The notes under the pieces are model-generated. The model saw nothing but the letters and a program-made list of their open reading frames with translations, was not told the DNA's origin and ran no database searches. The position numbers were made by a program, and so were the translations under genes. DNA of 64,000 bases from Prostheceraeus crozeri (taxonomy: Eukaryota > Platyhelminthes > Polycladida > Euryleptidae). Location: positions 186,001 to 250,000 of the forward strand of contig CAJQUW010011276.1 of the NCBI GenBank assembly GCA_907163375.1, read 5' to 3'. This document shows, piece by piece, positions 50,654 to 62,400 of this stretch (its first letter is position 1; each line of letters opens with the position of its first letter).

Positions 50654-51103
50654 TTTTAAATGAATATTTTGAATAAATATTTTGAATACAATCTTCTGCT
50701 ATATTAGGTCAACGTGATATTTTTTGGGCTACCTAAATTTTCATCCGCCTACATTTTCGACCTTCGACTACGTGATATTTTTCGACCACGTGATATTTTT
50801 TAGATTACGTGATATTTTAAGACCGCCTAAATTTTCGTCCACGTGATATTTTGAGACCGCCTAAATTTTCGATTACGGGATATTTTGAGACCGCCTAAAT
50901 TTTTGAAATTTTAATTTTTTTTGAAAATTTGTCACTACCTAAATTTTCGCCCTTCGGCCTTCGGCCACATGAAATTTGAAATCTACCTAAATTTTTGAAA
51001 TTTTGATTTTTTGAAAATTTTGAAAAAATCCCGCAAAAGTGTGACATCCGGCGCAAGCGAAGCGAAGCAAAGCGTCGCGCCGGATGTCACACTATATACT
51101 ACT
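50319..51103 (-). repeat. Right terminal inverted repeat of element B
   Basis: Complement of 33542-34268 with small insertions. It ends TATATACTACT. Confidence 0.95.
51041..51090. other. Terminal hairpin, right end of element B
   Basis: GTGACATCCGGCGC / GCGCCGGATGTCAC around a loop five bases longer than at the left end (one more GCGAA-type unit). Confidence 0.95.
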
Positions 51104-51109
51104 GCCTAT
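51104..51109. repeat. Target-site duplication, right (element B)
   Basis: GCCTAT, identical to 33536-33541. Confidence 0.95.
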
Positions 51110-51640
51110 AAAACTATTACTCAAATATAATCAAGTTTGAGTACATTCAATATTTTAGTTGACTTTGCCCAGGCGCATTGTTCTCCTTCTTCAACCAACC
51201 TGTAATTTTCTGTAGACATTAGTTGAATTTTTTAATCTTTAAATCTTAGAATATAATTACAGTATACAGTCGGGTCCTACTGACTTTAAAAACTGTGTTA
51301 GGACCACGAAAAGTTAAGCAAAACTTCGCTATCCAAATGTCCTTATAATCATCGAAAATGCATGGTGAATAAAAGTCATTTCTTGTGTTCTTTGTTATGT
51401 GTCTATGTTACACCTTGCTTGTAGTTTTTAGCTCATGACAGGTCAGATCGTCAAAAAGTATTCGTTTTATAATTTATTTACCAGACTGTTTCGAGTATGG
51501 GATGATAATGATGATCTGTTCTCTGTCCTGTTTTTCCTGATAAAGCTAGAAATCCGTTCCTCATCTGCATTGGAATGAGGCAAGCAGAGATTATTGATTA
51601 GTTCTTAATTTGTACAATGTGCAAATCTTCACCTTGAGAC
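51110..51640. other. Host sequence, no gene recognised
   Basis: AT-rich, no supported feature. Confidence 0.4.
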
Positions 51641-52378
51641 CAGGGATGCGGAATCCTATCATTTTTATAGGACTCCGACTCCGTGTGGCAAGTATATATC
51701 GCCTAGTTTTTAAAAAAACTGGCAACCTACATCATAGATCATTATAGGCTTACCTGAACATATCTTTAGTGATCATTTCTGTATCAATTATCAATCATTT
51801 TCGATGAAAGTTGATCAAATATCGCTTTAAGTTGAATGCATGCGACTCGCCTGCTCCCATCTTCTTGATGTGTGCTTCACACGGGGTTGTCTCCAGTCTC
51901 CACCAGGCAGGAAAATCCCCCAGCATTCTCCAAAAAATATGAGTACACTTTCGATTTTAATATGCGCTTTGGAGGAGCCATCACACACGATTAACGTGAA
52001 AGTAAGAGGTAATGTTCTCAAACAGACAAGCATTTCATTTTTGTCTCTGATGTGACCTTCGGTGCGTAGTTGTGATCGAGGCTAGAAAGGCTTTACTTCT
52101 CTACTAAATCGTCGAGTGAAAAGACAATCGTTTTTTTACTTTCACGGTTCATTCCCTCAACTATTACAAGTTTTGCATGCAGCAGTGTCTCTGTACTTAT
52201 GTTTGACGGAGAAAGTTGATATCAAGACAATGACAACGATGTATGAGGATAAATAATTTGTTTGTATTATATTATTTCGGGTATAGTTATAGATCGGAGT
52301 CCGGAGTCCTATCATTTGATAGGACTCCGACTCCAGCAAAAATGATAGGACTCCGGGACTCCGACTCCGCATTCCTGC
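51641..52378 (+). mobile_element. hAT-type non-autonomous element, copy 1
   Basis: Ends CAGGGATGCGGA and TCCGCATTCCTG, with several AGGACTCCGACTCC words next to both ends. It has no transposase. A related copy lies in opposite orientation at 58164-58903. Flanks CTTGAGAC and CTGAGAC are nearly the same, consistent with a decayed 8-bp duplication. Confidence 0.8.
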
Positions 52379-52386
52379 TTGAGACG

Positions 52387-54440
52387 CCTTATCAAGCGTA
52401 AGAACTCAGAAAAAGGAACTACGTAAAACCTAGACTATATGCATAAAAAGCCTGAATTATTATTTCTGATGACATGAAATATCATATATCACAAGGTTTA
52501 AGTTTGATACAGAGTGCATTCGTCACGGTTGTTGATGTGCGACTGCTGTTGACAGATAATCATACATTCTCTTGAAGTCTGATACTATCCAGATCTCTAT
52601 CTGAAATGTTTAGATATTGTTGATATTGCTTCCAAAATGATCTTAATGCTTACATACTGAAGATTGACCTATGCGATTTCTTCATACACGCATAAACGGG
52701 CATTTCATGATTAGAAAAAGCAAACATGCTTTAAATACATGAATGACAGAGTTGATTTTCTCGACCAGACATTCAAAGAAAATACTGATTAAAAAAATTC
52801 AGCACTGTTATAAAGATACATCGTTTCTAACTGTCAATCACTAACGCACTATTTGGCAATTAAGTTTTCAATTCCTATCTGATATGGGTGATTGCATTGC
52901 AGGTGGTATTACATAAACGGGAGTTGTCCTACAGAAAACACATATGGACAAAATACACTCGCACATACAGGTGCATAGTTCGTGCATTCGCACTTTGTGT
53001 CAAAAACCTAAATTTAGTAGCTGCATCACATTACCAAACACGTGCTAGGAAATGCCACACTACGAGTACATAGCTTATATTCACTGCACTTTACTTGTTC
53101 TCCTTTAATGGCATATATTCAAATATTATACAAATGCCTTTATCATCTTTGAGTTAGGAATTACTACTCATTTTGTGAAAGGGAAGTCTATGAGATTCTT
53201 GTAGGATGGATTTCCGATATCAACTAGGTGGATATGTTATAGATTCCTGCGTTCCATCGCACACTCAACAGACTATTATGAAGAAAAGTGTCCCTAAGAG
53301 AGAATGCAGACGGGACGCTAATGAGAACTTCACAGAAAAATCATCGAACCATTCAAAATTTCAACTGAAATGTGACCAGAATTTGAAAGGTTTAAACCTT
53401 TGCCTTGTTAACAGTCAAACATTATTCGCGTCATTCTAAATGATACTTTAACGGAATCTGAAGATCAATGAGCAAAAGTACGACTGTTGGTGGCTTTCTG
53501 AGCTTTAGGGCAATTATTTAGTGCAGTGGTGGGTAACCAAGTTGGGACACAGGGCCACCAATTTTAAAAGGCAGTAGTATAGGCTTAATATTCTTTTATT
53601 CCGTACTTTAAAGTGCATATTTGGGCTGCTATACCGTACGTGCATATATATAGTGGTCGTAGTACAGAACAAAAATTTTACATGTCAATGTACACAGTAG
53701 TATTGTACGCAACTAATTTGTTTAATATTAAGTAATCATAATTTACTTTCTACACTTCATGTGGAAATTGAACAGTGAGTAGGCCTATAACAAATCATGG
53801 AAGCTTTTCTCTTGTGTAGTCAAACGGCAATTTGACTTTTTTGGTGATTTTACCGACGTTACCTTATTTCATCGAAAAACAACGGTCTGTAAGTGCAGTC
53901 CAAATATCCGCCTAAAAGTAGCACACGATAAGACCGATTTTGCTACAATTGTTGATCATAATACATGTACAGCTCATTTAGTTGTTAATTAATGGTTTTG
54001 AAAATTTTAAGGAGGATCCTTCACCCTTAGATGCACCTCCCAAAGGTCGAAGTGGGAGTTAGTCATGTTTACATCATCGATTCAAATAATGTCACGAGCC
54101 ACTATAGATATGAGAAGCGGAGGCGGGCCACGCGTTGCCCAGCACTGATTTAGTGGGTACAGAATTGATAAAGCAAACACTGAAGATCCTGGTGCTCTTA
54201 ATAAGAGGGCTAACTGACGACCGAATTTGGACTTTGCTTGTGCAACTATTGTGAAGGAATTAAAAACCATTTTCGGGTATGCTACTGTAGATAGGCTAAA
54301 GGCAATGTACGTGGGTTATCATCCAATAACGCTGGCGTTCTTAAGCGCGACTTTTTCCTTCACTCCATCAGGCCTATCTGTATTTGTATAGCTCGACAGA
54401 GTCAACTATACAGAAACAAAAAAGCAAATTGAATGTCATG
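52387..54440. other. Host sequence, no gene recognised
   Basis: No motif-bearing frame. Short frames at 52888-53073 and 53206-53439 have no recognisable content. Confidence 0.4.
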
Positions 54441-54454
54441 TCGATGGCCATTAG

Positions 54455-54548
54455 ACCAGTGCGCCGCCGGCGAACGCCGCTCCCGCCGCAAATTTTGATC
54501 GACATGCCGCCACCGGTCATTTCTTCGGCGTCGCGCCGGCGGAGACAT
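54455..54548. repeat. CGCCG-rich island 1
   Basis: Dense GCCGCCGG/CGCCGGCGG words in an AT-rich surrounding, inverted towards each other (GCGCCGCCGGCG at the left, CGCGCCGGCGG at the right). Probably the ends of a small transposon. Confidence 0.55.
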
Positions 54549-55054
54549 TTTTCGTTTTACTTTATGGATTAACTGTCTCCACTGCATTTCTAACTGGAGC
54601 TGAGGAACCTATCGTTTGTTACTGAGGAAAAGTCCAAATATACTTTCTAGTTGGGTATAATCAAGAGAGTGGCCCTACATTCTGACAGGAGCAAAGTTGT
54701 CGGTGAATGAGCTTGTATGGGTATCGATCGGTCAAGCTATAACATTTTCACTTTGGTAGAATTCAAGTGTAGGATGTACATGTATATTACGTGGACTGTA
54801 CAGTAATGAAGCCGTGATGTCATACAAATAATTCTTTGGTTACTCAGCTTTATATAAGGGTCACGCATTTCTGTCAGTTACAAAAATCACAATTATTATA
54901 TGATTAAGAACCCTTAGCTCATAAAACGCAACTTTCGTGAATTGTGCCGACTGTGTAGGAAAAATGCATCACAACATTATATTTACCGAATTCTTCTGTA
55001 CTAATTTCAATCAGCAATGAAATTTAGACTGTTCGATTTTTTCGATTGAGCGAA

Positions 55055-55081
55055 GAATAGCGAAGAATAGCGAAGAATAGG
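55055..55081. repeat. Short tandem repeat
   Basis: Three AGCGAAGAAT units. Confidence 0.85.
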
Positions 55082-55137
55082 CCTATACTTAGATACTAAG
55101 GAGAGATCCAACTTCTAGTCTCATGACCTAAACAGAT

Positions 55138-55232
55138 GTACGCCGATAAACGCCACCGCCGATTGTTTCGGCGCAGCGGACGCCGTCGCCGATTAAAATT
55201 TATTAGCGCTCCGAAAACGCCGTCGCCGATGA
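55138..55232. repeat. CGCCG-rich island 2
   Basis: Repeated ACGCCRYCGCCGAT words (about five) over 95 bp, similar in style to the island at 54455. Confidence 0.55.
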
Positions 55233-55329
55233 ATAATATATCGGAGCAGGGCTCTAATGCCCATAGGCACACTTGCAGCTGCAAAAATGAAACAAGTAGA
55301 TTACCGGTAATGATTTCTAATATGTGAGT

Positions 55330-58155
55330 TTCATCAAATAAATTTTGATAAAATGTAGATGTAATCTCTTCATGTCAAAACCAGATTCAATTTTCTGTTT
55401 CCATTACCTTCGACATCTCCCTGTACATCATCATAGATTAAAAATAATACGGAAGTTTGAACTAATATAAACAAACATTAGTCGTTAATATGAACTCAGT
55501 ATTTCGCAACAATCGCTAATATGCTTTACCTCATAACACATATGTAGATCAGAAATTCAATAAAATCAACTCTTTATCAAAAATATGACTTGCGAAGGAT
55601 TGTATGTATTCGGCCCTATACGCAACTAATGATTCTTCCTTTTTTCTGTAAATAATGGTAAAAGTTCTACGTTACTCAGCGGCGTGTTGACTTGTTGACG
55701 GCGTAAATCAAGCATTCGATGTACTCGCGCGAATTTTCATGTTCGCTGTTGAGTTTTTTGAAACTGTTGTAAAATTTGTCATTCCTCTTGAAATTGAATT
55801 TTTTGATCTGTCAGTAGTTTCAATATCATCAATATTATGCTAATTTCCTGTAATCAGAGCAATCGACTTTTTGTCTGGAATGTACAAGTTAAAATTGTAG
55901 GACTATAAAAAATTTGCAATTTTCTATATTTTATGAATTGAACAACTTTTGTTGCTTCCAAGATAATTTACGTTTTTCAAGACGTTAAAAGTGAAATTTA
56001 TGTGATGACTCTTTTAAATATCACCGCTATTTCAAACTTCTGAAGCCGTCTTTGTGTTGCAACAAATAACCAACAAAATATAGGAAACAATAAATCAACA
56101 AGTGATTAATGCCTTAGATGACTTAGTTATAAATTCGCCTGCTTTTTATGAATTTACTCGGAAATTTTCTCAGAATTTGACAGTGAACAACACAATTGAA
56201 AAATGAAAGAATTTGGGGAATTTTCGAGCATTCCGGTTTTAATTTGCTCTGTACAATTTCGAGATTTTTCTAGTAGAAAAACTGTTGACTCAGTCTCCAA
56301 TGTAATGTTTGAAACAAAGCTCAAAGCCGACCGCCAGTATTGCTCTATCCCGGCCTCGGCATAATCACAGCTTTCAAGCAACACAGGCATACATGAAAGC
56401 TAAGCAGTGTAAAATCGCATTGAACTGAACTATGAGTGCATTAATGGACAGTTGCCTGCATCAGATAAGATGTTTTTGTACCTGATCATGAGAAAATTCA
56501 TTACAAGGCCACGCCTATTGGAAACACAACATGCCTAATGATTATGATACTGATGATATTTAAGTTGTTGAACCAAAATCCATGAGAAATTACATTATCA
56601 AGAGTCATAGAAATGCATGACTTTGTTATGACGAATGCGCTTGCAAGAGCCATTTTGCCATTTTGTGTTTCTTGAGAATATCCATTCAGAATTTGCATTT
56701 TCAATATCAAAAATCGATTTATGGGGTAAAAATTGACCTCAAATAGAAAGAATAAAATTTGCTTTTTATGATAGATTCGCTTTGATAGGCAATGATGTAC
56801 ATGTAGCGAAGTGGACGCAGCATACAAAAATGCCCGGAAGGTGTAATAGAGAAGGGTCCTTTGTCTATCAACAGCCGAGTTTGCCACCGAGAATTACCCA
56901 AGGCGGACGGTAGCTTATCATGCCATTGTAATACGCGTTAGGGAAGTATTCAGTCTAGATTTATTTTAAAAAGTTGATCGTTTCTGCATCATTTGCTAAC
57001 TTGCATCCACACCATTATTGCATAAATGACTGTTTTCTGCTGAAATTTATAAATAATGAACTATTCTGACACTTGCACGCCATCACAGTAAATTTATGCT
57101 CAAATTATTTGACCGAATAAGAAATCAACTTTCAATCAAAGCCTTCCAAGTTTAAGATATGTCCCGGACCGGGATGAAATTCTCGTGTCTAAATAACTGG
57201 ATTGCAATAAGAAAATATTAATGTGTATATTTTTACATCTTACCATTGCTTGCAGGTTGGAGAAATCCTCAATATCAGTGTCGGCACCCTTGACATGCAG
57301 CTGCGGTAAATGTCAACACAATGACCTTGGGGGAGATTGCAATGCAACTATCACCCCACCGAAAGCAGATGGATTATATAATATTCTCTGTTGAAGAAGT
57401 GACACACCTACTGGCTCAGAAATCGCGCGCGTGGATTGTTATGCTGTAATGGTTAGCTGCGCAGAAATCGCCATCTGAACTTTATTGTATTTGTAAATAA
57501 GATCAGATGCTTTGTAATGACCGGTACAATTAATAATTGAATGCAACCTGAGGGTGCGGCACAAAAAACGTGACTAGATTTTAAAGTAGCACAACTTTCT
57601 AATTATTATTCAACAGAAATTAACAAATAAGGTCTCTTTTGAAGCCAATACACATCTGTATTCCATAATCAACATTGCAATGGTTGCATTTGAGGATGAT
57701 AGTATAATGTTCATATGAACAGAAGAGCTCGAAAGCCAAGAAACTAGATGAAAAGAACGACGACTGAATGGAAAAGTCAGTCTACTTCCAATTCTTCACT
57801 TAAGCGAAAATCATAATGGCGAAGTCTTCGTTGCAGATGATCAAACAACATCAATAGGTGATGACGGGATCAACGTTCAGCAATCATGTCTTGTAACCGA
57901 GCGCCAGAAATTTCGTATTTTCCTGTTTTATTTCTTCCAAAGTTTAAACGTTTCTTCCAAGTAAAACCCCAAACATTTTCATTTAGAAAAATGGATCACA
58001 TTTCCTTTTGACCATTAACTACATTCGATGTGTTCATGATGGATCAGTGAACTCTTCATCGCATGATCTTTTTATCTCTAACAATTTTTAAGGGGTACAG
58101 TGCGGATGCAAGTGATGTAGACATTTTACGCATCGTTTAGTTATTAGAGTTTAGA
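55330..58155. other. Host sequence, no gene recognised
   Basis: AT-rich; no supported gene or repeat. Minus-strand frames at 56154-56390 and 56501-56887 have no recognisable motif. Confidence 0.4.
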
Positions 58156-58163
58156 ATACAAAG

Positions 58164-58903
58164 CAGGGATGCGGAGTCGGAGTCCCGGAGTCCTATCATT
58201 TTTGCTGGAGTCGGAGTCCTATCAAATGATAGGACTCCAGACTCCGGCCTATAACTAGACCCGAAACATAATACAAACAAATTAATTATTCTCGAGCATA
58301 TCTGTCATTCTCCTGATGTCAACTTTCTCCGTCAAACAAAAGTACAGACACAGCATTGCATACAAAGCTTATGATAATTGAGGGAATCAACCGTGATAGT
58401 GAAAAAGGATTGTTTTCTCACTCGGTGAATTAGTAGAGAAGACAAGCCAAGCCTTCCTAGCCTCGATTGCTACTGCGCGCCAACGGTCACATTAGAGACA
58501 AAAGTGAAATACTTGTCTGTTTGAGAACATTACCTCTTACTTTCACGTTAATCGTGTGTGATGACTTCCCTAAAGCGCATATTAAAATCGAAAGTGTACT
58601 CATATTTTTTAAAGAAGGATGGAGGATTTTCGTGCCTGGTGGAGACTGGAGAAAAGCCGCGTGAAGCACATGTCAACAAGATGTGAGGAGCCGAGTCGCA
58701 AGCATCCAACTGAAAGCGACATTTGATCAACTATCATCGAAAATGATTGATAATTGATACAGAAATGATCACTAAATATAGGTTCAGGTAAGCCAATAAT
58801 GATCTATTATGTAGTCTACCAGTTAATTTTTCAAAAAACTAGGCTTTTATAGTTGCCACCCGGAGTCGGAGTCCTATCAAAATGATAGGACTCCGCATCC
58901 CAG
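58164..58903 (-). mobile_element. hAT-type non-autonomous element, copy 2
   Basis: Begins CAGGGATGCGGAGTCGGAG, ends with the complementary TCCGCATCCCAG, and is flanked by a perfect 8-bp duplication ATACAAAG (58156-58163 and 58904-58911), diagnostic of hAT. It matches copy 1 in reverse orientation throughout. Confidence 0.9.
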
Positions 58904-59037
58904 ATACAAAGTAATTATAAAGTGATCGGTTTGACTAAACCTATGTTTGATCACGGTGTCCCGGACCGAAAGCGAACATTCTACCACAAGAATACGGTAG
59001 TGTCATATACTATCATATAAACTTATTGACATAATTA

Positions 59038-59442
59038 ATGAAACAAACTATCATTGGCTATCATCGAACGACAGCAGTCATCATCAAAGGCACGTTGACT
59101 GGAGAGAGGTATCTCAATGAAATTGTGCTTCCTGTTGTTGCCCCAGTGGTCAGGGTGGAGGATCTTGTCTTCCAAGACGACAACGCAAGACCACATCGCT
59201 CCTCGGCTGTCATTGCCACTGTTAGGAGATTGAACATTCAAACCCTTGACTGGCCTGCACGCTCACCTGACTTGTCACCGATTGAACAAGTCTGGGACGA
59301 GCTTGGGCGGCGAGTGAGAGACCGCTATTCACTTCCAGCAGTGTCCCTGAAGATTCTCTCCGAAAGACTGACAGAGCAATGGCTTCTCCTTGAAACCTCC
59401 TTCATTCAGAAACTTTGTGAATCCATGACAATAAATTACTGA
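59038..59442 (+). pseudogene. Tc1-like transposase, C-terminal fragment
   Basis: 134 residues covering the catalytic core only: FQDDNARPHRS (second Asp) and SPDLSPIEQVWDELGRRV (Glu). The DNA-binding domain and the first Asp are absent, with no trace upstream, so it is a 5'-truncated relic. It belongs to a different Tc1 lineage from the 41308 protein. Confidence 0.85.
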
Positions 59443-62400
59443 ATGTATTGGAGCTATAGGGGGGCACACGCTCTATTAAAGTTGAATCTGCTACATGCGT
59501 TGTTTTTCTGTGCTAGCGACTTGGTGGAGATTGTGACTAAATTATCAAGGTATCATACATACATGTACATATATCAGTCAAAAATGACAGAAGTTAAAGA
59601 AATAAATGTTTCAAAAATTTTGTCAATGAGTATACATCCTTAAGCATTGGAGGTGCATCACTGTAGTAGCAAAATGCAATCTCTTTTATCTCACTCATTT
59701 AGACAGACATATTTTATGGAAATAGAATGCACAATCACAATGGTTGCAAGACATTGTCTAAAGATTAGAATATTCAGGTGGATAAAAAAATAAAAATCTT
59801 TCCGATTCGCTTCCTTAGATCATAGTTTTCTTACGTTTCTGTGTTCATAGAATATACGGTAAAATCCAGAAATTTTAATGTTTTTTGGAGTAGTTCCTGT
59901 CCTTTGCATTTTGTGGCCAAGATATAGGTCCATTGTCAATGTTCTACACACCATTCACATGGTCTCCGTCTGCTATAACCGAAAATGGCCTTCATTTCAA
60001 GTTTCATGCAGTATTTTTGGAATAAAAATTCATTTGAGATTCAAGAACACCTCATTTTTTCATGTCCAAACGAAAACTACATTTTTTTAGATTACTGTAA
60101 AACAAGGAAACAAATCATGCATTTAATCAAACTTTCGCTTAAAGATCCTCTAACTCCCTTGAATCAAAGAAATAACAAAAGTTGAGAAATAAAACTCATT
60201 GAAATCAGAGGTAGGTCAGCATACATAGCTGTCCACAACTTTTTCCGTCATCACATCCCCACCCCACACAAACCCATGCCCACAGAAAAACCTGTGGTTA
60301 TTCGCACAGAAACCCCATACCCCCACAGGATTAGATACCTAATGTATATGCGATCACTATGAAATTAAACTACGTGTATGTTTTCACTATTCCACTATTA
60401 TCTATGTAGGTTCTTCATCAACGAATCAGACTTAATTTTAGAGAAGTTCGTGCAGGATTTTAACTTCTTAAGCCAACTTTAAAGGTACCTTCTGTTTTTC
60501 TCACAGCTTTCATTTTGTTGCAAGTGTGACAGTAAGTTTTGCATTGCATCTGAAGCAGAGCGATCTATCTTTGAGCACTGTTTGAGCACCTTTCTTCGCC
60601 CAATCAGAACACACCGGTGTGTTCTAAGCACAATGAATTGCAGTTGGTGAGGCTGACGTGAAATACTCGCTAAACGAGTCATACATACAAATTGGAATAG
60701 CATCAGAAAAAGATGGAATCACGAAAGTAATTGAAGTTTTCGGATGACCTGTCAGGGGGTGTAATGGCATGTCTTTAGTGCAATGAAACTTTTCGTCACT
60801 GTCACCATCATTTACCAATGTCCTTGCCACTGATTGCTGCACCACTGACGACATTTAGAAAATCGCTTTTAGCTCAGCATATAAGTTGAAACGAAATACA
60901 GTCAAAACCACGGCTTCATTTTCTAGCCTTGGTAGATGCCAGGTTTTCATCAATTTTAGCAATATTGAAAACTAAATCTATCTCTTATGATGCCGTCCGT
61001 CGCACCACTGATTAGTAATAAGTGTCTGCTATGAAGTAGGTCAACTCGATTAAATATGTTTACTTCATCCGACACTTATTCCTAATGAGATGCGTGTTGC
61101 GGGACAGAAGATGAATTTGAGTTTAGATGGATGAGTATAGCTCTACACTCCGGATTAGGAAGGAGAGGATGATGATATAGGCCTAAGTTGAAATGCATCG
61201 TGTTAGCCCACGCCACTGACACAAAATCTTAGGGACAAGACGGATTCATGCGGGGCTGCAGGCCCTTTTGCTATTTATTGCAACTGCAAATGGCCGTTTA
61301 CTGAAACTTTTTCAGCATATGTTACTAATATCAACTTATTTTCAAATCATGTAGGTTTTATCATGCATCGGTTTGTCTAAGAATTTTGATGTGACTCTAT
61401 TAACTGAAGAGAGTTCAGAAGTTCGTGAGCACTTTACAACTTGTTATATTACAGATGTCCTCTATTTTGATAATCCTGTGTAATCGAAATTATCAATTTT
61501 GAAAAGTGGACTCAGGACGCAAAATTTCAAGTTTTCTGTGAACACATCTGCTTTTTTTCATGCGCTAAGTATAAAATAGATGTTTATTAAGACCTCTTTT
61601 ATATCGTCGTGAGTTTCACATATAGGTTTGACATAATCAGTATGAATCAAAATGATTTGATGTACATGTAAGTTATTTACCGGCGACTATACCGGCAATG
61701 AATAGGCGTGCGAATCAGCCCCCATTCAGTTCTTCCCTAAGCTTATAGCGTTCTTCCCCTTGACATTCCGTGGCTATTATTAGTCATTCAAAATCATTGT
61801 TAATGTGTTACGGGTGTGAAATCAACACTGATGGGGGAGGCGGGACTGATATGGGCACCCTTAGGGTTTTTAGCCTTGTTTTTTTACAAAAGTAATTCTT
61901 TTCGTCCCGGAACAACTCACATGGCAAGAAAATTACATCAGTCAACTTTCCGAAGCAGATGGCGGTTCTAGGATTTATTAGAAAAAATAGAAGCGATTAT
62001 GTAAAAAGCGTCAAAATTACCCATTTAGCCTCATACCACGGGGTAATGCGGGCACTGACTTGGGGCTATATGGGTTTCGTATATTTTGACTTATTAAATG
62101 ATATTTATCAACGGTTTTGTCGTCTCCTATACATGATTGGTTCATCAAGATAAGAATTTAAAATGGACCACGATAGTATCGGCTGCGCATTGATTGTTAA
62201 ACAAGGTTTCTTTTACATAACCTGGAAAGTCATGAATCATCAATTTATTCTATTTTGCACTTATCACAAAATAACAAATGGTCCATGAATCGCCCTTTAA
62301 TTCATGCCACATCCACTCATGTGGCCAATTCCTATACGGTATTTGGTGCAAAGGTCAATCATCGTGATTTATTGTCAATCGACACCGCTATCATGCATAT

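Larger units (their letters stand above)
33542..51103. mobile_element. Element B: Polinton/Maverick
   Basis: A 17.6-kb element with AGTAGTATATAG termini, TIRs of 727 and 785 bp and a 6-bp duplication. It encodes the Polinton core set: PolB, integrase, adenovirus-like protease, packaging ATPase and capsid proteins, in an AT-rich background. It is interrupted by a hAT-like element (38166-40408) and a Tc1 (41151-42806), and has frameshifts or stops in the ATPase, PolB, major capsid, protease and pVI-like genes. Confidence 0.95.

Noticed and set aside
61959..62153. Frame of 64 residues with a hydrophobic middle
   Set aside because: Short, no homology signal, no start or splice context.
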